A DNA stretch of 64,000 nt from Streptomyces sp. CC208A (GTDB lineage Bacteria > Actinomycetota > Actinomycetes > Streptomycetales > Streptomycetaceae): contig NZ_JASCXN010000010.1 in assembly GCF_030010625.1 (NCBI RefSeq), positions 62,001 to 126,000 of the forward strand, read 5' to 3'. Shown in pieces: positions 1 to 8,918 of the stretch (its first letter is position 1; every line of letters begins with the position of its first letter). The notes beneath the pieces were generated by a model that was not told the origin of the DNA, searched no databases, and was given only the letters and a program-made list of their open reading frames with translations. A program made the position numbers and the translations under genes.

Positions 1-633
1 GCCGCGCCGCACCGCGCACAGCAGGCCGTCGCCCACCGGCAGCAGGGTCGGCAGCAGCTGGGAGCTCTCCCGGACCGTGCGCAGCAGCTCGCGGACCCGC
101 TGTACCTCGGCCGGCTGGGCGCCCGAGTCCACCGTGCGGCCCTCCGCGAAGACGCCCTCGAAGCAGACCAGACCCCCAGGTCGGAGCAGGCGCAACGATT
201 CAGCGAGATAGTCCGGGTACTCCGCGCGGTCGCCGTCGCAGAAGACGAGGTCGTACCCGCCGTCCGCGAGCCTCGGCAGCACGTCGAGGGCCCGGCCCGG
301 GATGAACCGCGCCCGGTTGCCCGCGAAACCGGCCGCCCGGAACGCCGTCCTCGCGAACTGCTGGTGCTCCGGCTGCACGTCCACCGTGGTCAGGGTGCCG
401 TCCTGTCGCATCCCGAGCAGCAGGTAGATGCCCGACACGCCCGTCCCGGTACCGATCTCGGCCACCGCCTTGGCGTCCGCCGACGCGGCCAGCAGACGCA
501 GCGCCGCACCGGTGCCCGGCGACACCGAGGCCAGCCCTGCCTCCCGGGCGCGCTCACGCGCCCAGCGCAGGGCGTCGTCCTCGGCGACAAAGGCGTCGGC
601 GAGCGCCCAGTCCGTCTGCCGGTTGGCGGTAAT
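1..633 (-). CDS. O-methyltransferase, C-terminus cut by window edge
   Basis: Class I SAM-dependent O-methyltransferase of the caffeoyl-CoA/catechol (methyltransf_3) type. The translation shows the SAM-binding [12 protein letters not shown] motif near residue 60, then DVQPEHQQ, a LVFCDGD acidic motif and [11 protein letters not shown]; the extreme C-terminus lies beyond base 1. No ATG or GTG is in frame between the upstream stop (TGA at 684-682) and the conserved sequence. The best start is ATT at 633-631, preceded by the ribosome site AGGAGAGGGCC at good spacing; a TTG at 663 would place that site inside the gene. The gene diverges from the sigma factor gene, as Rv1220c does from sigE in M. 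tuberculosis. The substrate is unknown. The family call is firm; the ATT start is inferred. Confidence 0.85.
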   Translation of the reverse strand, partial: MTANRQTDWALADAFVAEDDALRWARERAREAGLASVSPGTGAALRLLAASADAKAVAEIGTGTGVSGIYLLLGMRQDGTLTTVDVQPEHQQFARTAFRAAGFAGNRARFIPGRALDVLPRLADGGYDLVFCDGDRAEYPDYLAESLRLLRPGGLVCFEGVFAEGRTVDSGAQPAEVQRVRELLRTVRESSQLLPTLLPVGDGLLCAVRRG

Positions 634-684
634 GGCCCTCTCCTGTCCCCTTAGTTGGCGCAACGGTGACTGTATCCGCTGTCA

Positions 685-713
685 GCGGGAACCCGCAGAT
701 GGGACCGGGCGTT
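685..713 (+). promoter_or_regulatory. Candidate ECF-type promoter of the sigma operon
   Basis: GGAAC at 688-692 is followed after 18 bases by GTT at 711-713, which matches the general -35/-10 layout of ECF sigma promoters (GGAAC...GTT). The -35 sits in a small palindrome, GCGGG-AA-CCCGC (685-696). It is about 90 bases upstream of the sigma factor start, so it could be an autoregulatory promoter. Only the motif is seen. Confidence 0.4.
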
Positions 714-805
714 CACCAGGGGTGAGGACACGCAGAGGACCGGCGGACGACGCCGGTTCAAATGCGGGTAAAGATTCTTATCCGGAGCTAACGGGCGAGG
801 TGGCT

Positions 806-1561
806 ATGGTAGGGGCTCCACTGGACACCACCAGAGCCGATAGGGGAGGTGCGGCTGCGCCTGTGGATCGGAGAGGGGCGCTGCGGCGTCTTCTCAGGTC
901 GGCGGGTGAGCCGAAATCCGTGACCGACACCGCTGACAGCATCCACACCACCACCGCACCCACCACCGCGACCTTCGCATCGGATGCGGAATCGCAGGCG
1001 TGGACTCCGCCCACCTGGGAGGAGATCGTCAGCACGCACAGCGGTCGCGTCTACCGCCTGGCCTACCGTCTGACCGGCAATCAGCACGACGCCGAGGACC
1101 TCACCCAGGAGGTCTTCGTCCGCGTCTTCCGCTCGCTGTCGACGTACACCCCCGGCACCTTCGAGGGCTGGCTGCACCGCATCACCACCAACCTCTTCCT
1201 CGACATGGTCCGCCGCAAGCAGCGCATCCGCTTCGACGCGCTCGCCGACGACGCCGCCGAGCGGCTCCCCAGCCGGGAGCCCTCCCCCCAGCAGGTGTTC
1301 AACGACACCCACTTCGACGCCGACGTCCAGCAGGCCCTCGACACCCTGGCGCCCGAGTTCCGCGCCGCCGTCGTCCTCTGCGACATCGAGGGGCTCTCGT
1401 ACGAGGAGATCGCCGCGACCCTCGGCGTGAAGCTCGGCACCGTCCGCAGCCGCATCCACCGGGGCCGCTCGCACCTGCGCAAGGCGCTCAACCACCGCTC
1501 GCCCGAGGCCCGCGCCGAGCGGGCCCTGGTCACCGTCGGATGGGAGGCCGGGACAGCGTGA
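806..1561 (+). CDS. ECF RNA polymerase sigma factor (mycobacterial SigE-like)
   Basis: 251-residue group IV sigma factor. After a poorly conserved N-terminal extension of about 70 residues comes sigma region 2 ([29 protein letters not shown], given here across positions 1048-1140), then [20 protein letters not shown], a linker, and region 4 with the helix-turn-helix [24 protein letters not shown] near residues 195-215. ATG 806 is chosen; GTG 800 two codons upstream is possible. The stop overlaps the GTG of the anti-sigma gene, so the pair should be translationally coupled. Context (anti-sigma, HtrA, TatB) matches the mycobacterial sigE envelope-stress locus. The Streptomyces gene formally called sigE is a different one, so no symbol is given. 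Confidence 0.93.
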   Translation: MVGAPLDTTRADRGGAAAPVDRRGALRRLLRSAGEPKSVTDTADSIHTTTAPTTATFASDAESQAWTPPTWEEIVSTHSGRVYRLAYRLTGNQHDAEDLTQEVFVRVFRSLSTYTPGTFEGWLHRITTNLFLDMVRRKQRIRFDALADDAAERLPSREPSPQQVFNDTHFDADVQQALDTLAPEFRAAVVLCDIEGLSYEEIAATLGVKLGTVRSRIHRGRSHLRKALNHRSPEARAERALVTVGWEAGTA

Positions 1562-2406
1562 GCGGCACCCGCCCCCCGTCCCCCGCGGAGCACCACCTCG
1601 GGGACCGGCTCGCCGCGCTCGTCGACGGCGAGCTCGGCCACGACACCCGCGAGCGGGTCCTGGCCCACCTCGCCACCTGCGCCCGCTGCAAGGCCGAGGC
1701 CGACGCCCAGCGCGCCCTGAAGAGCGCCTTCGCCTCCAGCGGCGCCCCGCAGCCCTCCGAGGGCTTCCTCGCCCGCCTCCAGGGACTTCCCGGCGGCCCC
1801 GGCGGGCCGGGGCGCTCCCCGCTGGAGCAGCTCCTCGAAGCGGGCGGCGTGAAGAGCGACGGCTTCGCCACCGCGCCCCCCGCCGCGCCCGACACCGGCA
1901 CCGGCTTCCGGGTCCACGCCGTCGCCCCCTCCGGCCGCGGCCGGCGCTTCGCCGTCGCCGCCGCCGGCGCGGTCTCCTTCGCGGCCATCGCCCTCGGCGG
2001 CACCCTGCCCGCCGACAGCTCCCTCACCACCGCCGCCCGCGGCGGACAGGGCACCGGCAGCGCCGTCACCCCGCTGCGCGCGGGCGCCTCCACGGGCCCC
2101 GGCTCCGCCACCGGCTCGGCGGCCGGCCGCCCGGACCGCTCCGGGCGCTTCGCCGGCGGCGCCCAGTCGGCCGACGGCGCGCCCCTCGTCCCCGGCGGAA
2201 CCGTCCCCTCGGGCGCCGTCCCGATGGACCTGGACCGCTCGGGGCCGCTCACGGCGGTACGGCTCAGGGCCACGCAGGCGCAGCCGTTCTTCGCCCTCTC
2301 GCCGTTCATACGCCCGACGGTCCCCGCCTCCCTCCGGACGGCCTTCGGCCCGGCGCCGAGCCCGGCCCCCAGCCCGTCCGGCATCCCGCCGGGCTCCCAC
2401 CGCTGA
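1558..2406 (+). CDS. Zinc-binding anti-sigma factor (RseA-like)
   Basis: 282 residues, starting at GTG 1558, four bases before the end of the sigma gene. The N-terminus carries the ZAS zinc motif HxxxCxxC ([11 protein letters not shown], about residues 38-48), which in this family clamps the cognate ECF sigma factor. A single hydrophobic stretch, [19 protein letters not shown], lies at about residues 128-146 and probably spans the membrane once. The rest is a Ser/Gly/Pro-rich extracytoplasmic tail that looks disordered. The downstream HtrA protease could be its target gene or take part in its turnover, as proposed for mycobacterial RseA; that part is inference. Confidence 0.88.
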   Translation: MSGTRPPSPAEHHLGDRLAALVDGELGHDTRERVLAHLATCARCKAEADAQRALKSAFASSGAPQPSEGFLARLQGLPGGPGGPGRSPLEQLLEAGGVKSDGFATAPPAAPDTGTGFRVHAVAPSGRGRRFAVAAAGAVSFAAIALGGTLPADSSLTTAARGGQGTGSAVTPLRAGASTGPGSATGSAAGRPDRSGRFAGGAQSADGAPLVPGGTVPSGAVPMDLDRSGPLTAVRLRATQAQPFFALSPFIRPTVPASLRTAFGPAPSPAPSPSGIPPGSHR

Positions 2407-2482
2407 GCCCCGACCTGGTTGAATCCTCGGTCAGGGCGCCCGACAGCAGGAGCGCCCACGGGTCAGTGGTAGCGGGGAGAGC

Positions 2483-4222
2483 ATGAACGACGGGAAGCCG
2501 AACTGGTGGAGCCGGCCCTCGACGCCCCCGGAGGCGGCGCGGATACCCACGCCGCCCCCGGCGGAGGAGGACGACTTTCCCCTCCAGGCCCCGGGCCCGG
2601 CCGCGCCCGCGGCGGCGGAACCGACCCCGGAGGCGCCCGCCGCCCCCAAGGTCGACATGACGAAGGAACAGCCCGCCCCCGAGGCACCTGCCGTGCCCGA
2701 GCAGGCCGCCCCCGCCACCCCCGAGGCACCTGCCGTGCCCGAGCAGGCCGCCCCCGCCACCGCCGAGGCGCCCGCCGCGACGGATCCCGCCCCGGCCGTC
2801 GCGGCCGGCGTGCCCGAACCGGTGCAGGCCGCCGTGCCCGAGCCGGCACAGGCCGCCCCGCAGCCGCTCCACGAGCCCGACGAGTACCGGACGCCGCCCT
2901 ACGGCGAGCCGGGGCCCTGGGCGCCCGCGCCGCCGGTGCAGCGGCCCGCCGCGCCCGTACCGCCGCCGCAGACGGCCGTGCCCCCGCAGGCGGCGCACGG
3001 AGCCGTACCGCCCCCGCAGGGACCCGTGCCCCCGCAGGGGGCGCCGGCCTGGGGCCAGTACGACCCCTGGGGCGCCGCCGCCGGAGCCGTACCGCCGCCC
3101 GCCCGGAAGAAGTCCCGGCGCGGTCTCGCGCTCGCCGGGGCCCTCGCCTTCGCCCTGCTCACCGGTGTGATCGGCGGCGGCATCGGCGCCTACGTCGAGC
3201 GCAACGGCGGCATCGGCACCGTCGAGCTGCCGCAGGCCGAGGCCGGGACCGTCGACCGCGCGCCCGACAGCGTCGCCGGGATCGCCGCCCGCGCCCTGCC
3301 CGGCGTCGTCACCCTCCACGTCCGCGGCGGCGGCTCCTCCGGCACCGGCACCGGCTTCGTCCTGGACAACCGCGGCCACATCCTCACCAACAACCACGTC
3401 GTGGACGCCGCCGAGTCCTCCGGCGACATCACCGTCACCTTCTCCAGCGGCGAGACCGCCTCCGCCAAGCTCATCGGCAAGGACACCGGCTACGACCTCG
3501 CCGTCGTCCGGGTCACCGGCGTCACCGGCCTCAAGCCGCTCCCGCTCGGCAACTCCGACGACGTCCGCGTCGGCGACCCCGCCGTCGCCATCGGCGCCCC
3601 CTTCGACCTCTCCAACACCGTCACCTCCGGCATCATCAGCGCCAAGGAGCGCCCGATCACCGCCGGCGGCGAGAAGGGCGACGGCAGCGACATCTCCTAC
3701 GTCGACGCCCTCCAGACCGACGCCCCCATCAACCCCGGCAACTCCGGCGGCCCCCTCCTCGACGGCAAGGGCCGCGTCATCGGCATCAACAGCGCCATCC
3801 GCGCCGCCGGCGGCTCCGGCGACCGGGAGGGCGGCGGCCAGGCCGGCTCCATCGGCCTCGGCTTCGCCATCCCGATCAACCAGGGCAAGCGGGTCGCCGA
3901 GGAGCTCATCAACACCGGCAAGGCCACCCACCCCGTCATCGGCGTCAGCCTCGACATGCAGTTCAACGGCGACGGCGCCCGCGTCGGCGACAAGGGCAAG
4001 GACGGCGCCCCCTCCGTCACCCCCGGCGGCCCCGCCGCCAAGGCGGGCCTGCGCCCCGGCGACGTCATCACCAAGGTCGACGGCCAGCGGGTCCACAACG
4101 GCGAGGAGCTGATCGTGAAGATCCGCGCCCACCGCCCCGGCGACGAGCTCACCCTCACCCTGACCCGCGGCGGCAGGGAACTGACCAGGACCGTCACGCT
4201 CGGCTCCGCCCAGGGAACCTGA
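2483..4222 (+). CDS. htrA: HtrA/DegP-like membrane-anchored serine protease with PDZ domain
   Basis: 579-residue envelope quality-control protease. The cytoplasmic N-terminus (about 210 residues) is Pro/Ala-rich with a duplicated 14-residue block. A membrane anchor, LALAGALAFALLTGVIGGGIGAYV, follows near residues 218-240. The trypsin-like domain shows the full triad: His in NNHVVD, Asp in GYDLAVVRV and Ser in GNSGGPLL. A C-terminal PDZ domain has AKAGLRPGDVITKVDGQ and the ending LTLTLTRGG. ATG 2483 has GGGGAGAG just upstream. It lies 76 bases after the anti-sigma gene in the same direction and is followed by tatB. It probably belongs to the sigma factor regulon. Confidence 0.93.
   Translation: MNDGKPNWWSRPSTPPEAARIPTPPPAEEDDFPLQAPGPAAPAAAEPTPEAPAAPKVDMTKEQPAPEAPAVPEQAAPATPEAPAVPEQAAPATAEAPAATDPAPAVAAGVPEPVQAAVPEPAQAAPQPLHEPDEYRTPPYGEPGPWAPAPPVQRPAAPVPPPQTAVPPQAAHGAVPPPQGPVPPQGAPAWGQYDPWGAAAGAVPPPARKKSRRGLALAGALAFALLTGVIGGGIGAYVERNGGIGTVELPQAEAGTVDRAPDSVAGIAARALPGVVTLHVRGGGSSGTGTGFVLDNRGHILTNNHVVDAAESSGDITVTFSSGETASAKLIGKDTGYDLAVVRVTGVTGLKPLPLGNSDDVRVGDPAVAIGAPFDLSNTVTSGIISAKERPITAGGEKGDGSDISYVDALQTDAPINPGNSGGPLLDGKGRVIGINSAIRAAGGSGDREGGGQAGSIGLGFAIPINQGKRVAEELINTGKATHPVIGVSLDMQFNGDGARVGDKGKDGAPSVTPGGPAAKAGLRPGDVITKVDGQRVHNGEELIVKIRAHRPGDELTLTLTRGGRELTRTVTLGSAQGT
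2681..2764 (+). repeat. 42-bp tandem duplication in htrA linker
   Basis: Two nearly identical 42-bp units (2681-2722 and 2723-2764) encode the duplicated block EAPAVPEQAAPATP in the disordered N-terminal linker of HtrA. The reading frame is kept. It looks like a recent slippage event in a low-constraint region. Confidence 0.85.
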
Positions 4223-4337
4223 CGAACCCCGGGCTGCACACGAGCGACATGTGGCGGACATCGCGATGTACCCGTCCGGCAGTCCGGGCGGGTACCGTGG
4301 ACCGGGCCGCCCTGGTCCGGCGTGAAGGAGCTTCTAG

Positions 4338-4805
4338 GTGTTCAGCGACATAGGCGCACTCGAGCTGGTGACGCTCATCGTGCTCGCCGTGCTCATTTTC
4401 GGCCCGGACAAGCTGCCGAAGGTCGTCCAGGACGTCTCGGGCTTCATCCGGAAGATCCGCGAGTTCTCCGACAGCGCCAAGCAGGACATCCGCAGCGAGC
4501 TCGGCCCCGAGTTCAAGGACTTCGAGTTCGAGGACCTCAACCCGAAGACCTTCATCCGCAAGCAGCTGGACAACAACGAGGACCTCAGCGACCTCAAGGA
4601 GCTCCGCTCCACCTTCGACCTCCGCAAGGAGATGAACGAGGTCGCCGACGCGGTGAACGGCCGCGACACCGCCCCCGCCGCCGCGCCCGCGACCGCCCCC
4701 GCGGCGGCCCCCACCGCGGTCAACGGGTCGGCCCCCGACCTGCTGAAGAAGCAGGACAAGCCCGCCGCGCCCGAGCGGCCGCCGTACGACTCCGACGCGA
4801 CCTGA
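4338..4805 (+). CDS. tatB: Sec-independent (Tat) translocase subunit TatB
   Basis: 155 residues. The N-terminus is a single transmembrane helix, IGALELVTLIVLAVLIFGPDKLP, with the conserved Glu early in the helix and the FGP hinge, followed by an amphipathic helix (VVQDVSGFIRKIREFSDSAK) and a charged, then Ala/Pro-rich C-terminus. This is the TatA/B fold, and the length and charged helical middle fit TatB better than TatA. TatB with TatC forms the twin-arginine receptor for folded proteins. The start is GTG 4338, preceded by GAAGGAG. Its place downstream of htrA matches the order in mycobacteria. Confidence 0.92.
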   Translation: MFSDIGALELVTLIVLAVLIFGPDKLPKVVQDVSGFIRKIREFSDSAKQDIRSELGPEFKDFEFEDLNPKTFIRKQLDNNEDLSDLKELRSTFDLRKEMNEVADAVNGRDTAPAAAPATAPAAAPTAVNGSAPDLLKKQDKPAAPERPPYDSDAT

Positions 4806-4867
4806 CACGGGCGGTCACCGTCCGGTCGCTATCCTCCTTTAGTTGACAGAACGAGGAGGCGGCCGAG

Positions 4868-5470
4868 ATGAAGACGACGAGTCGGGTGGAAGCCGACGGC
4901 TTTCTGCGCGCACCCTTCGCCTGGTACGGGCTCGACGAGGCGTTCACCGGGCCCCGTCGGCTGATGCAGATCGGCACGGCGGCGGACGGCACCGTCCAGT
5001 ACGGCTCGGTGGGTCACGGTGACGAGCCGTCGATAAAGTCCGAGGCCGCCGGCGCGGAGAAGGAGCGGTTCGCCGTCGTGGTGACGGTCGCCGCGAACCC
5101 CGTGCGGCGCACCGGTGACGGCACCGGCGTCCTCGATGCCACCACCGTCTCCTCCGCGGCCTGGCTGGCCGGCTCCGGGCTCCTCGCCCACACCTGGCCC
5201 GCCACGCTCGACCACGGCCTGCGGGACCACTGGCTCGACCAGCAGACCGAGACGGCCTTCGAACTCGCCGACGACCTCGAAGGCCCCGCCTGGACCGCGC
5301 TGTCCCTGCCGGTCGACGGCGTCCCGGTCCCGTTCCACTACCGCGAGTCCGAGTTCGGCTGGGTGCTGGCCGGGTCCGCGGGGGACGTGCACATCGGGGC
5401 GTACGGGCGGGGGATGAGCGCGTACGGGCTCGGCTTCGCGCAGATCAAGGACCTCGGGCTGTACGCCTGA
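4868..5470 (+). CDS. Conserved actinobacterial protein of unknown function
   Basis: 200 residues, no signal peptide or membrane segment; no family recognised with confidence. The sequence is soluble-looking, with mixed hydrophobic and acidic segments and a conserved-looking ending of Gly/Tyr motifs (AYGRGMSAYGLGFAQI). ATG 4868 is supported by GAGGAGGCGGCCGAG. It lies 62 bases after tatB in the same direction and faces mrp across a terminator. The stop codon lies within a 19-bp tandem duplication (see repeat). Confidence 0.75.
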   Translation: MKTTSRVEADGFLRAPFAWYGLDEAFTGPRRLMQIGTAADGTVQYGSVGHGDEPSIKSEAAGAEKERFAVVVTVAANPVRRTGDGTGVLDATTVSSAAWLAGSGLLAHTWPATLDHGLRDHWLDQQTETAFELADDLEGPAWTALSLPVDGVPVPFHYRESEFGWVLAGSAGDVHIGAYGRGMSAYGLGFAQIKDLGLYA

Positions 5471-5499
5471 CGGTCCCGGGTACGCCTGACGGTCCCGGG
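5462..5499 (+). repeat. 19-bp tandem duplication spanning a stop codon
   Basis: TACGCCTGACGGTCCCGGG occurs twice head to tail (5462-5480 and 5481-5499). The first copy contains the last codons and the TGA stop of the upstream gene; the second lies just before the terminator. Confidence 0.9.
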
Positions 5500-5506
5500 C
5501 ACGACG

Positions 5507-5533
5507 AAGGGCGCCCCGCAGTGGGGCGCCCTT
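5507..5533. terminator. Bidirectional intrinsic terminator
   Basis: Perfect 11-bp stem AAGGGCGCCCC / GGGGCGCCCTT with a 5-base loop, between the convergent genes ending at 5470 (+) and 5557 (-). Because the stem begins AA and ends TT it can serve both strands. Confidence 0.8.
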
Positions 5534-5556
5534 CCTCGTACGACGAGAACGTACGG

Positions 5557-6690
5557 CTAGAACTTGTTCTTCGGCGTGATGCCCAGGCTCAGACCCGAGA
5601 GGCCGCGCTGACGCCCGCCGAGCTTGCCGGCGATGGCGCGGAGGGCCGCGCCGGCGGGGGAGTCGGGGTCGGAGAGGACGATTGGCCTGCCCTCGTCGCC
5701 GCCCTCGCGGAGGCGGACGTCGATCGGGATCTGGCCGAGGACCGGGACCGTCGTGCCGGTGGTCTTCGTCAGGCCGTCCGCGACCAGCTGGCCGCCGCCC
5801 GTGCCGAAGACGTCCACCATCTCGTCGCAGTGCGGGCAGGGCAGGCCCGACATGTTCTCCACCACGCCGACGATCTTCTGGTGGGTCTGCACCGCGATCG
5901 AACCGGCCCGCTCGGCGACCTCGGCCGCCGCCTGCTGCGGGGTCGTCACGACCAGGATCTCCGCGTTCGGCACGAGCTGGGCGACGGAGATCGCGATGTC
6001 GCCGGTGCCCGGCGGCAGGTCGAGGAGGAGGACGTCCAGGTCGCCCCAGTACACGTCCGCGAGGAACTGCTGGAGCGCGCGGTGCAGCATCGGGCCGCGC
6101 CACACCACCGGCGCGTTGCCCGGGGTGAACATGCCGATCGAGATGACCTTCACGCCGTTCGCCGACGGCGGCATGATCATGTTCTCGACCTGGGTCGGAC
6201 TCCCGTCCGCGCCCAGCATGCGGGGCACGCTGTGGCCGTAGATGTCGGCGTCGACGACACCGACCTTCAGACCGTCGGCGGCCATCGCCGCGGCCAGGTT
6301 CACGGTCACGGAGGACTTGCCGACGCCGCCCTTGCCGGAGGCGACCGCGTACACCCGGGTCAGCGAGCCCGGCTTCGCGAACGGCACCTCGCGCTCGGCG
6401 GTCGTGCCGCGCAGCGCCGCCGCCAGCTCCTTGCGCTGCTCGTCGCTCATCACGTCCAGAGTGACGTCGACACCGGTGACGCCCTCGACGCGGGAGACGG
6501 CCTCGGTGACGCGTTGCGTGATGGTGTCGCGCATCGGGCAGCCGGAGACCGTCAGGTACACCGTCACCGCGACCGCGCCGTCAGGTCCGATCTCCACCGA
6601 CTTGACCATGCCGAGTTCCGTGATCGGACGATTGATCTCGGGGTCGTTCACCGTCGCCAGTGCTTCGAGCACCGCGTCTTCCGTAGCCAT
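5557..6690 (-). CDS. mrp: Mrp/NBP35-type iron-sulfur cluster carrier ATPase
   Basis: 377 residues. The N-terminal DUF59/MIP18 domain (about 1-95) contains the GCPMR motif. The P-loop ATPase domain follows, with deviant Walker A GKGGVGKSS, DADIYGHSVPRML, and the switch sequence LLDLPPGTGD. The CxxC motif in LPCPHCDEMVD binds the transferred Fe-S cluster in this family (ApbC/Mrp). Length and domain order are standard. It starts at ATG 6690; the DUF1003 gene begins 45 bases beyond it on the same strand. In mycobacteria mrp also lies near the sigE-tatB block. Confidence 0.95.
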   Translation of the reverse strand: MATEDAVLEALATVNDPEINRPITELGMVKSVEIGPDGAVAVTVYLTVSGCPMRDTITQRVTEAVSRVEGVTGVDVTLDVMSDEQRKELAAALRGTTAEREVPFAKPGSLTRVYAVASGKGGVGKSSVTVNLAAAMAADGLKVGVVDADIYGHSVPRMLGADGSPTQVENMIMPPSANGVKVISIGMFTPGNAPVVWRGPMLHRALQQFLADVYWGDLDVLLLDLPPGTGDIAISVAQLVPNAEILVVTTPQQAAAEVAERAGSIAVQTHQKIVGVVENMSGLPCPHCDEMVDVFGTGGGQLVADGLTKTTGTTVPVLGQIPIDVRLREGGDEGRPIVLSDPDSPAGAALRAIAGKLGGRQRGLSGLSLGITPKNKF

Positions 6691-6734
6691 AGGTCCGATG
6701 GTACGGGGACGACCACCGGGCTATGAAAGGGCTG

Positions 6735-7319
6735 TCAACGGTCGGGTACGTCACTCCGCCGTTCGCCGTCCGGCGGGAATAGATCGCGTTCCCGCCCGAG
6801 CTCCTCCAGTTCCTTCACCAGGTCCTGGAGTTCCGAGCGGATCCAGTCGCGGGTGGCGACCTCGCCCAGGCCCATCCGCAGCGCCGCGATCTCCCGGGTC
6901 AGGTACTCGGTGTCGGCGATCGAGCGCTCGTTCTGCTTGCGGTCCTGCTCCAGGTTGACCCGGTCCCGGTCGTCCTGCCGGTTCTGCGCGAGCAGGATCA
7001 GCGGGGCCGCGTACGAGGCCTGGAGGGAGAGCATCAGGGTCAGGAAGATGAACGGGTACGGGTCCCAGCGCAGCGCGTCCGGCGCGAGGATGTTCCACGC
7101 CAGCCACGTCACGATGAACACCGTCATCCAGACGATGAACCGGCCCGTGCCGAGGAAGCGGGCGATCCGCTCCGACATCCGTCCGAAGGCCTCGGGGTCG
7201 TACTCGGGCAGCAGCCGGGCGCGCCGGATCCGCGGCTGGTCGAGGCGGATGCGGAGTGTCCGCTCCCGGTCCCTCTCCCGTTCCCGCTCCCGGTCCCGTT
7301 CCTGTGCGCGCTCAGCCAC
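6735..7319 (-). CDS. DUF1003 membrane protein
   Basis: 194 residues. The N-terminus is extremely rich in Arg/Glu/Asp (alternating RE/RD), followed by the DUF1003 core: ERIARFLGTGRFIVWMTVFIVTW and FIFLTLMLSLQASYAAPLILLAQNRQDDRDR, giving two membrane segments. A charged helical C-terminus follows that may form a coiled coil. The start (GTG 7319) overlaps the end of the MgtE-like gene by 8 bases, so the two are translationally coupled and probably work together. DUF1003 proteins have been suggested to relate to Mg2+ or stress handling, but their function is not settled. Confidence 0.87.
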   Translation of the reverse strand: MAERAQERDRERERERDRERTLRIRLDQPRIRRARLLPEYDPEAFGRMSERIARFLGTGRFIVWMTVFIVTWLAWNILAPDALRWDPYPFIFLTLMLSLQASYAAPLILLAQNRQDDRDRVNLEQDRKQNERSIADTEYLTREIAALRMGLGEVATRDWIRSELQDLVKELEELGRERDLFPPDGERRSDVPDR

Positions 7320-8580
7320 CGCGCACCCCCTCCTCGTGGAACTCCGTCTCCCGCCAGTCGTCCGGCAGCAGGTGGTCGAGCACGTCGTCGACGGTGACCG
7401 CGCCGAGCAGCGAACCGCTCTCGTCCACGACCGGCGCCGCCACCAGGTTGTACGCGGCGAAGTAGCTGGTCACGGCGGGCAGCGGGGTGTCCGGGCCGAG
7501 CGGCGGAAGATCGCTGTCGACGAGCGAGCTGACCAGGGTGAACGGCGGGTCGCGCAGCAGCCGCTGGAAGTGGACCGTGCCCAGGTACTTGCCGGTCGGC
7601 GTCTCGTCCGGCGGCCGGCACACGTACACCTGTGCGGCGAGCGCCGGCGACAGGTCCTGCTGCCGGACCCGGGCGAGCGCGTCGGCGACGGTGGCGTCCG
7701 GGCGCAGCACGATCGGTTCGGTGGTCATCAGGCCGCCCGCCGTCCGCTCCTCGTACGACATCAGCCGGCGCACGTCGGCGGCGTCGTCCGGCCGCATCAG
7801 CGTGAGCAGCCGTTCCTTCTCCTCCTCCGGCAGCTCGTTGAGGAGATCGGCGGCGTCGTCCGGGTCCATCGCCTCCAGGACGTCGGCGGCCCGCTCCTCC
7901 TTCAGCTTGCCGAGGATCTCCACCTGGTCGTCCTCGGGCAGCTCCTCCAGGACGTCGGCGAGCCGGTCGTCGTCGAGGGCGGCGGCGACCTCGGCGCGCC
8001 GCTTGGGGGAGAGGTGGTGGAGCACGTTGGCGAGGTCGGCGGGGCGGAGCTTCTCGAAGGTGGCGACCAGGCTCTCGGCGCCCTGCCCGTGCTCCTCCAG
8101 GGAGAAACCGGTGACGGCCGACCACTCGACGGTCAGCGTCTCCCCCTTGCGCCGCAGGGCGCCGCCCTTGCCGCGCCGGACGAAGACCTTGTCGATCTCC
8201 CAGTCGCGGCGGGCGGGGAGCTGCTGGATGGCGATGTCGAGGACGGTGACCTCCTCGCCGGTCTCGACGAGGGTCACCCGCCGGTCGAGGAGCTCGCCGA
8301 GGACGAGCCGCTCGGTCGGCCGCTGCTCGAAGCGGCGCATGTTGACCACGCCGGTGGTGATGACCTGGCCGGACTCGACGCCGGTGATCCGGGTCATCGG
8401 GACGAAGACCCGGCGCCGGCTGAGCACCTCCACCACCATGCCGAGCAGCCGGGGCGGGCGGCGGCCGACCCGCAGCATCGCCACCAGGTCGCTGACCCGC
8501 CCCACCTGGTCGCCGACGGGGTCGAAGACGGCCACGCCGGCGAGGTGGGAGACGAAGATCCGGGGGGCGCCTGCCGCCAT
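7312..8580 (-). CDS. Soluble MgtE-like protein: PRC-barrel-like, MgtE N-domain and CBS pair, no channel
   Basis: 422 residues. An N-terminal PRC-barrel-like region (about 1-170; VFDPVGDQVGRVSDLV, and a second copy-like stretch WEIDKVFVRRG) precedes an MgtE intracellular domain of short helical repeats (LHHLSPKRRAEVAAALDDDRLADVLEELPEDDQVEIL). A CBS pair starts at RTAGGLMTTEPIVLRPDATV and ends DVLDHLLPDDW. The transmembrane pore of true MgtE is missing, so this protein resembles only the Mg2+-sensing half of the channel. It is translationally coupled to the DUF1003 membrane protein. Its exact role is unknown. Confidence 0.87.
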   Translation of the reverse strand: MAAGAPRIFVSHLAGVAVFDPVGDQVGRVSDLVAMLRVGRRPPRLLGMVVEVLSRRRVFVPMTRITGVESGQVITTGVVNMRRFEQRPTERLVLGELLDRRVTLVETGEEVTVLDIAIQQLPARRDWEIDKVFVRRGKGGALRRKGETLTVEWSAVTGFSLEEHGQGAESLVATFEKLRPADLANVLHHLSPKRRAEVAAALDDDRLADVLEELPEDDQVEILGKLKEERAADVLEAMDPDDAADLLNELPEEEKERLLTLMRPDDAADVRRLMSYEERTAGGLMTTEPIVLRPDATVADALARVRQQDLSPALAAQVYVCRPPDETPTGKYLGTVHFQRLLRDPPFTLVSSLVDSDLPPLGPDTPLPAVTSYFAAYNLVAAPVVDESGSLLGAVTVDDVLDHLLPDDWRETEFHEEGVRGG

Positions 8581-8918
8581 GCCTCGCGCCTCCTCGGTGC
8601 CGCACGATTCGGGTCCCGCGCCGCCCCTGCGGGCCTCGCGGTCGGTACGCCGCCCTGCCGGGTTCCGCGGGACCCGCGTGACGCCCGGCGGGTTTCGCGG
8701 TGCCGTGCGGGGCCCGTGCCGGGCTTCGCATGGTTCAGGCTAGCCCGTGGTGTTCCACCCCGCTCCGGCAGCGCCGCCGTCCGGCTGCCTGCGGGGACGC
8801 CGGCCCCGCCCGGGTACGCTGCGGTCTGCCGCCCCCCACCGGCACCCGGCCGGCCCTCCCGCCGTGCGCACGGCCGGGGCCGCGCTTTCCCCCCACCGCA
8901 CAACGAGAGGCAGCGCAG
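8581..8918. other. Divergent intergenic region
   Basis: 338 bases between the MgtE-like gene (-) and the lipoprotein gene (+). No convincing ORF in any frame. It must hold both promoters, but I see no clear -35/-10 pair; a GGCTAGCC sequence near 8737 could serve as a -10 on either strand. Confidence 0.5.
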
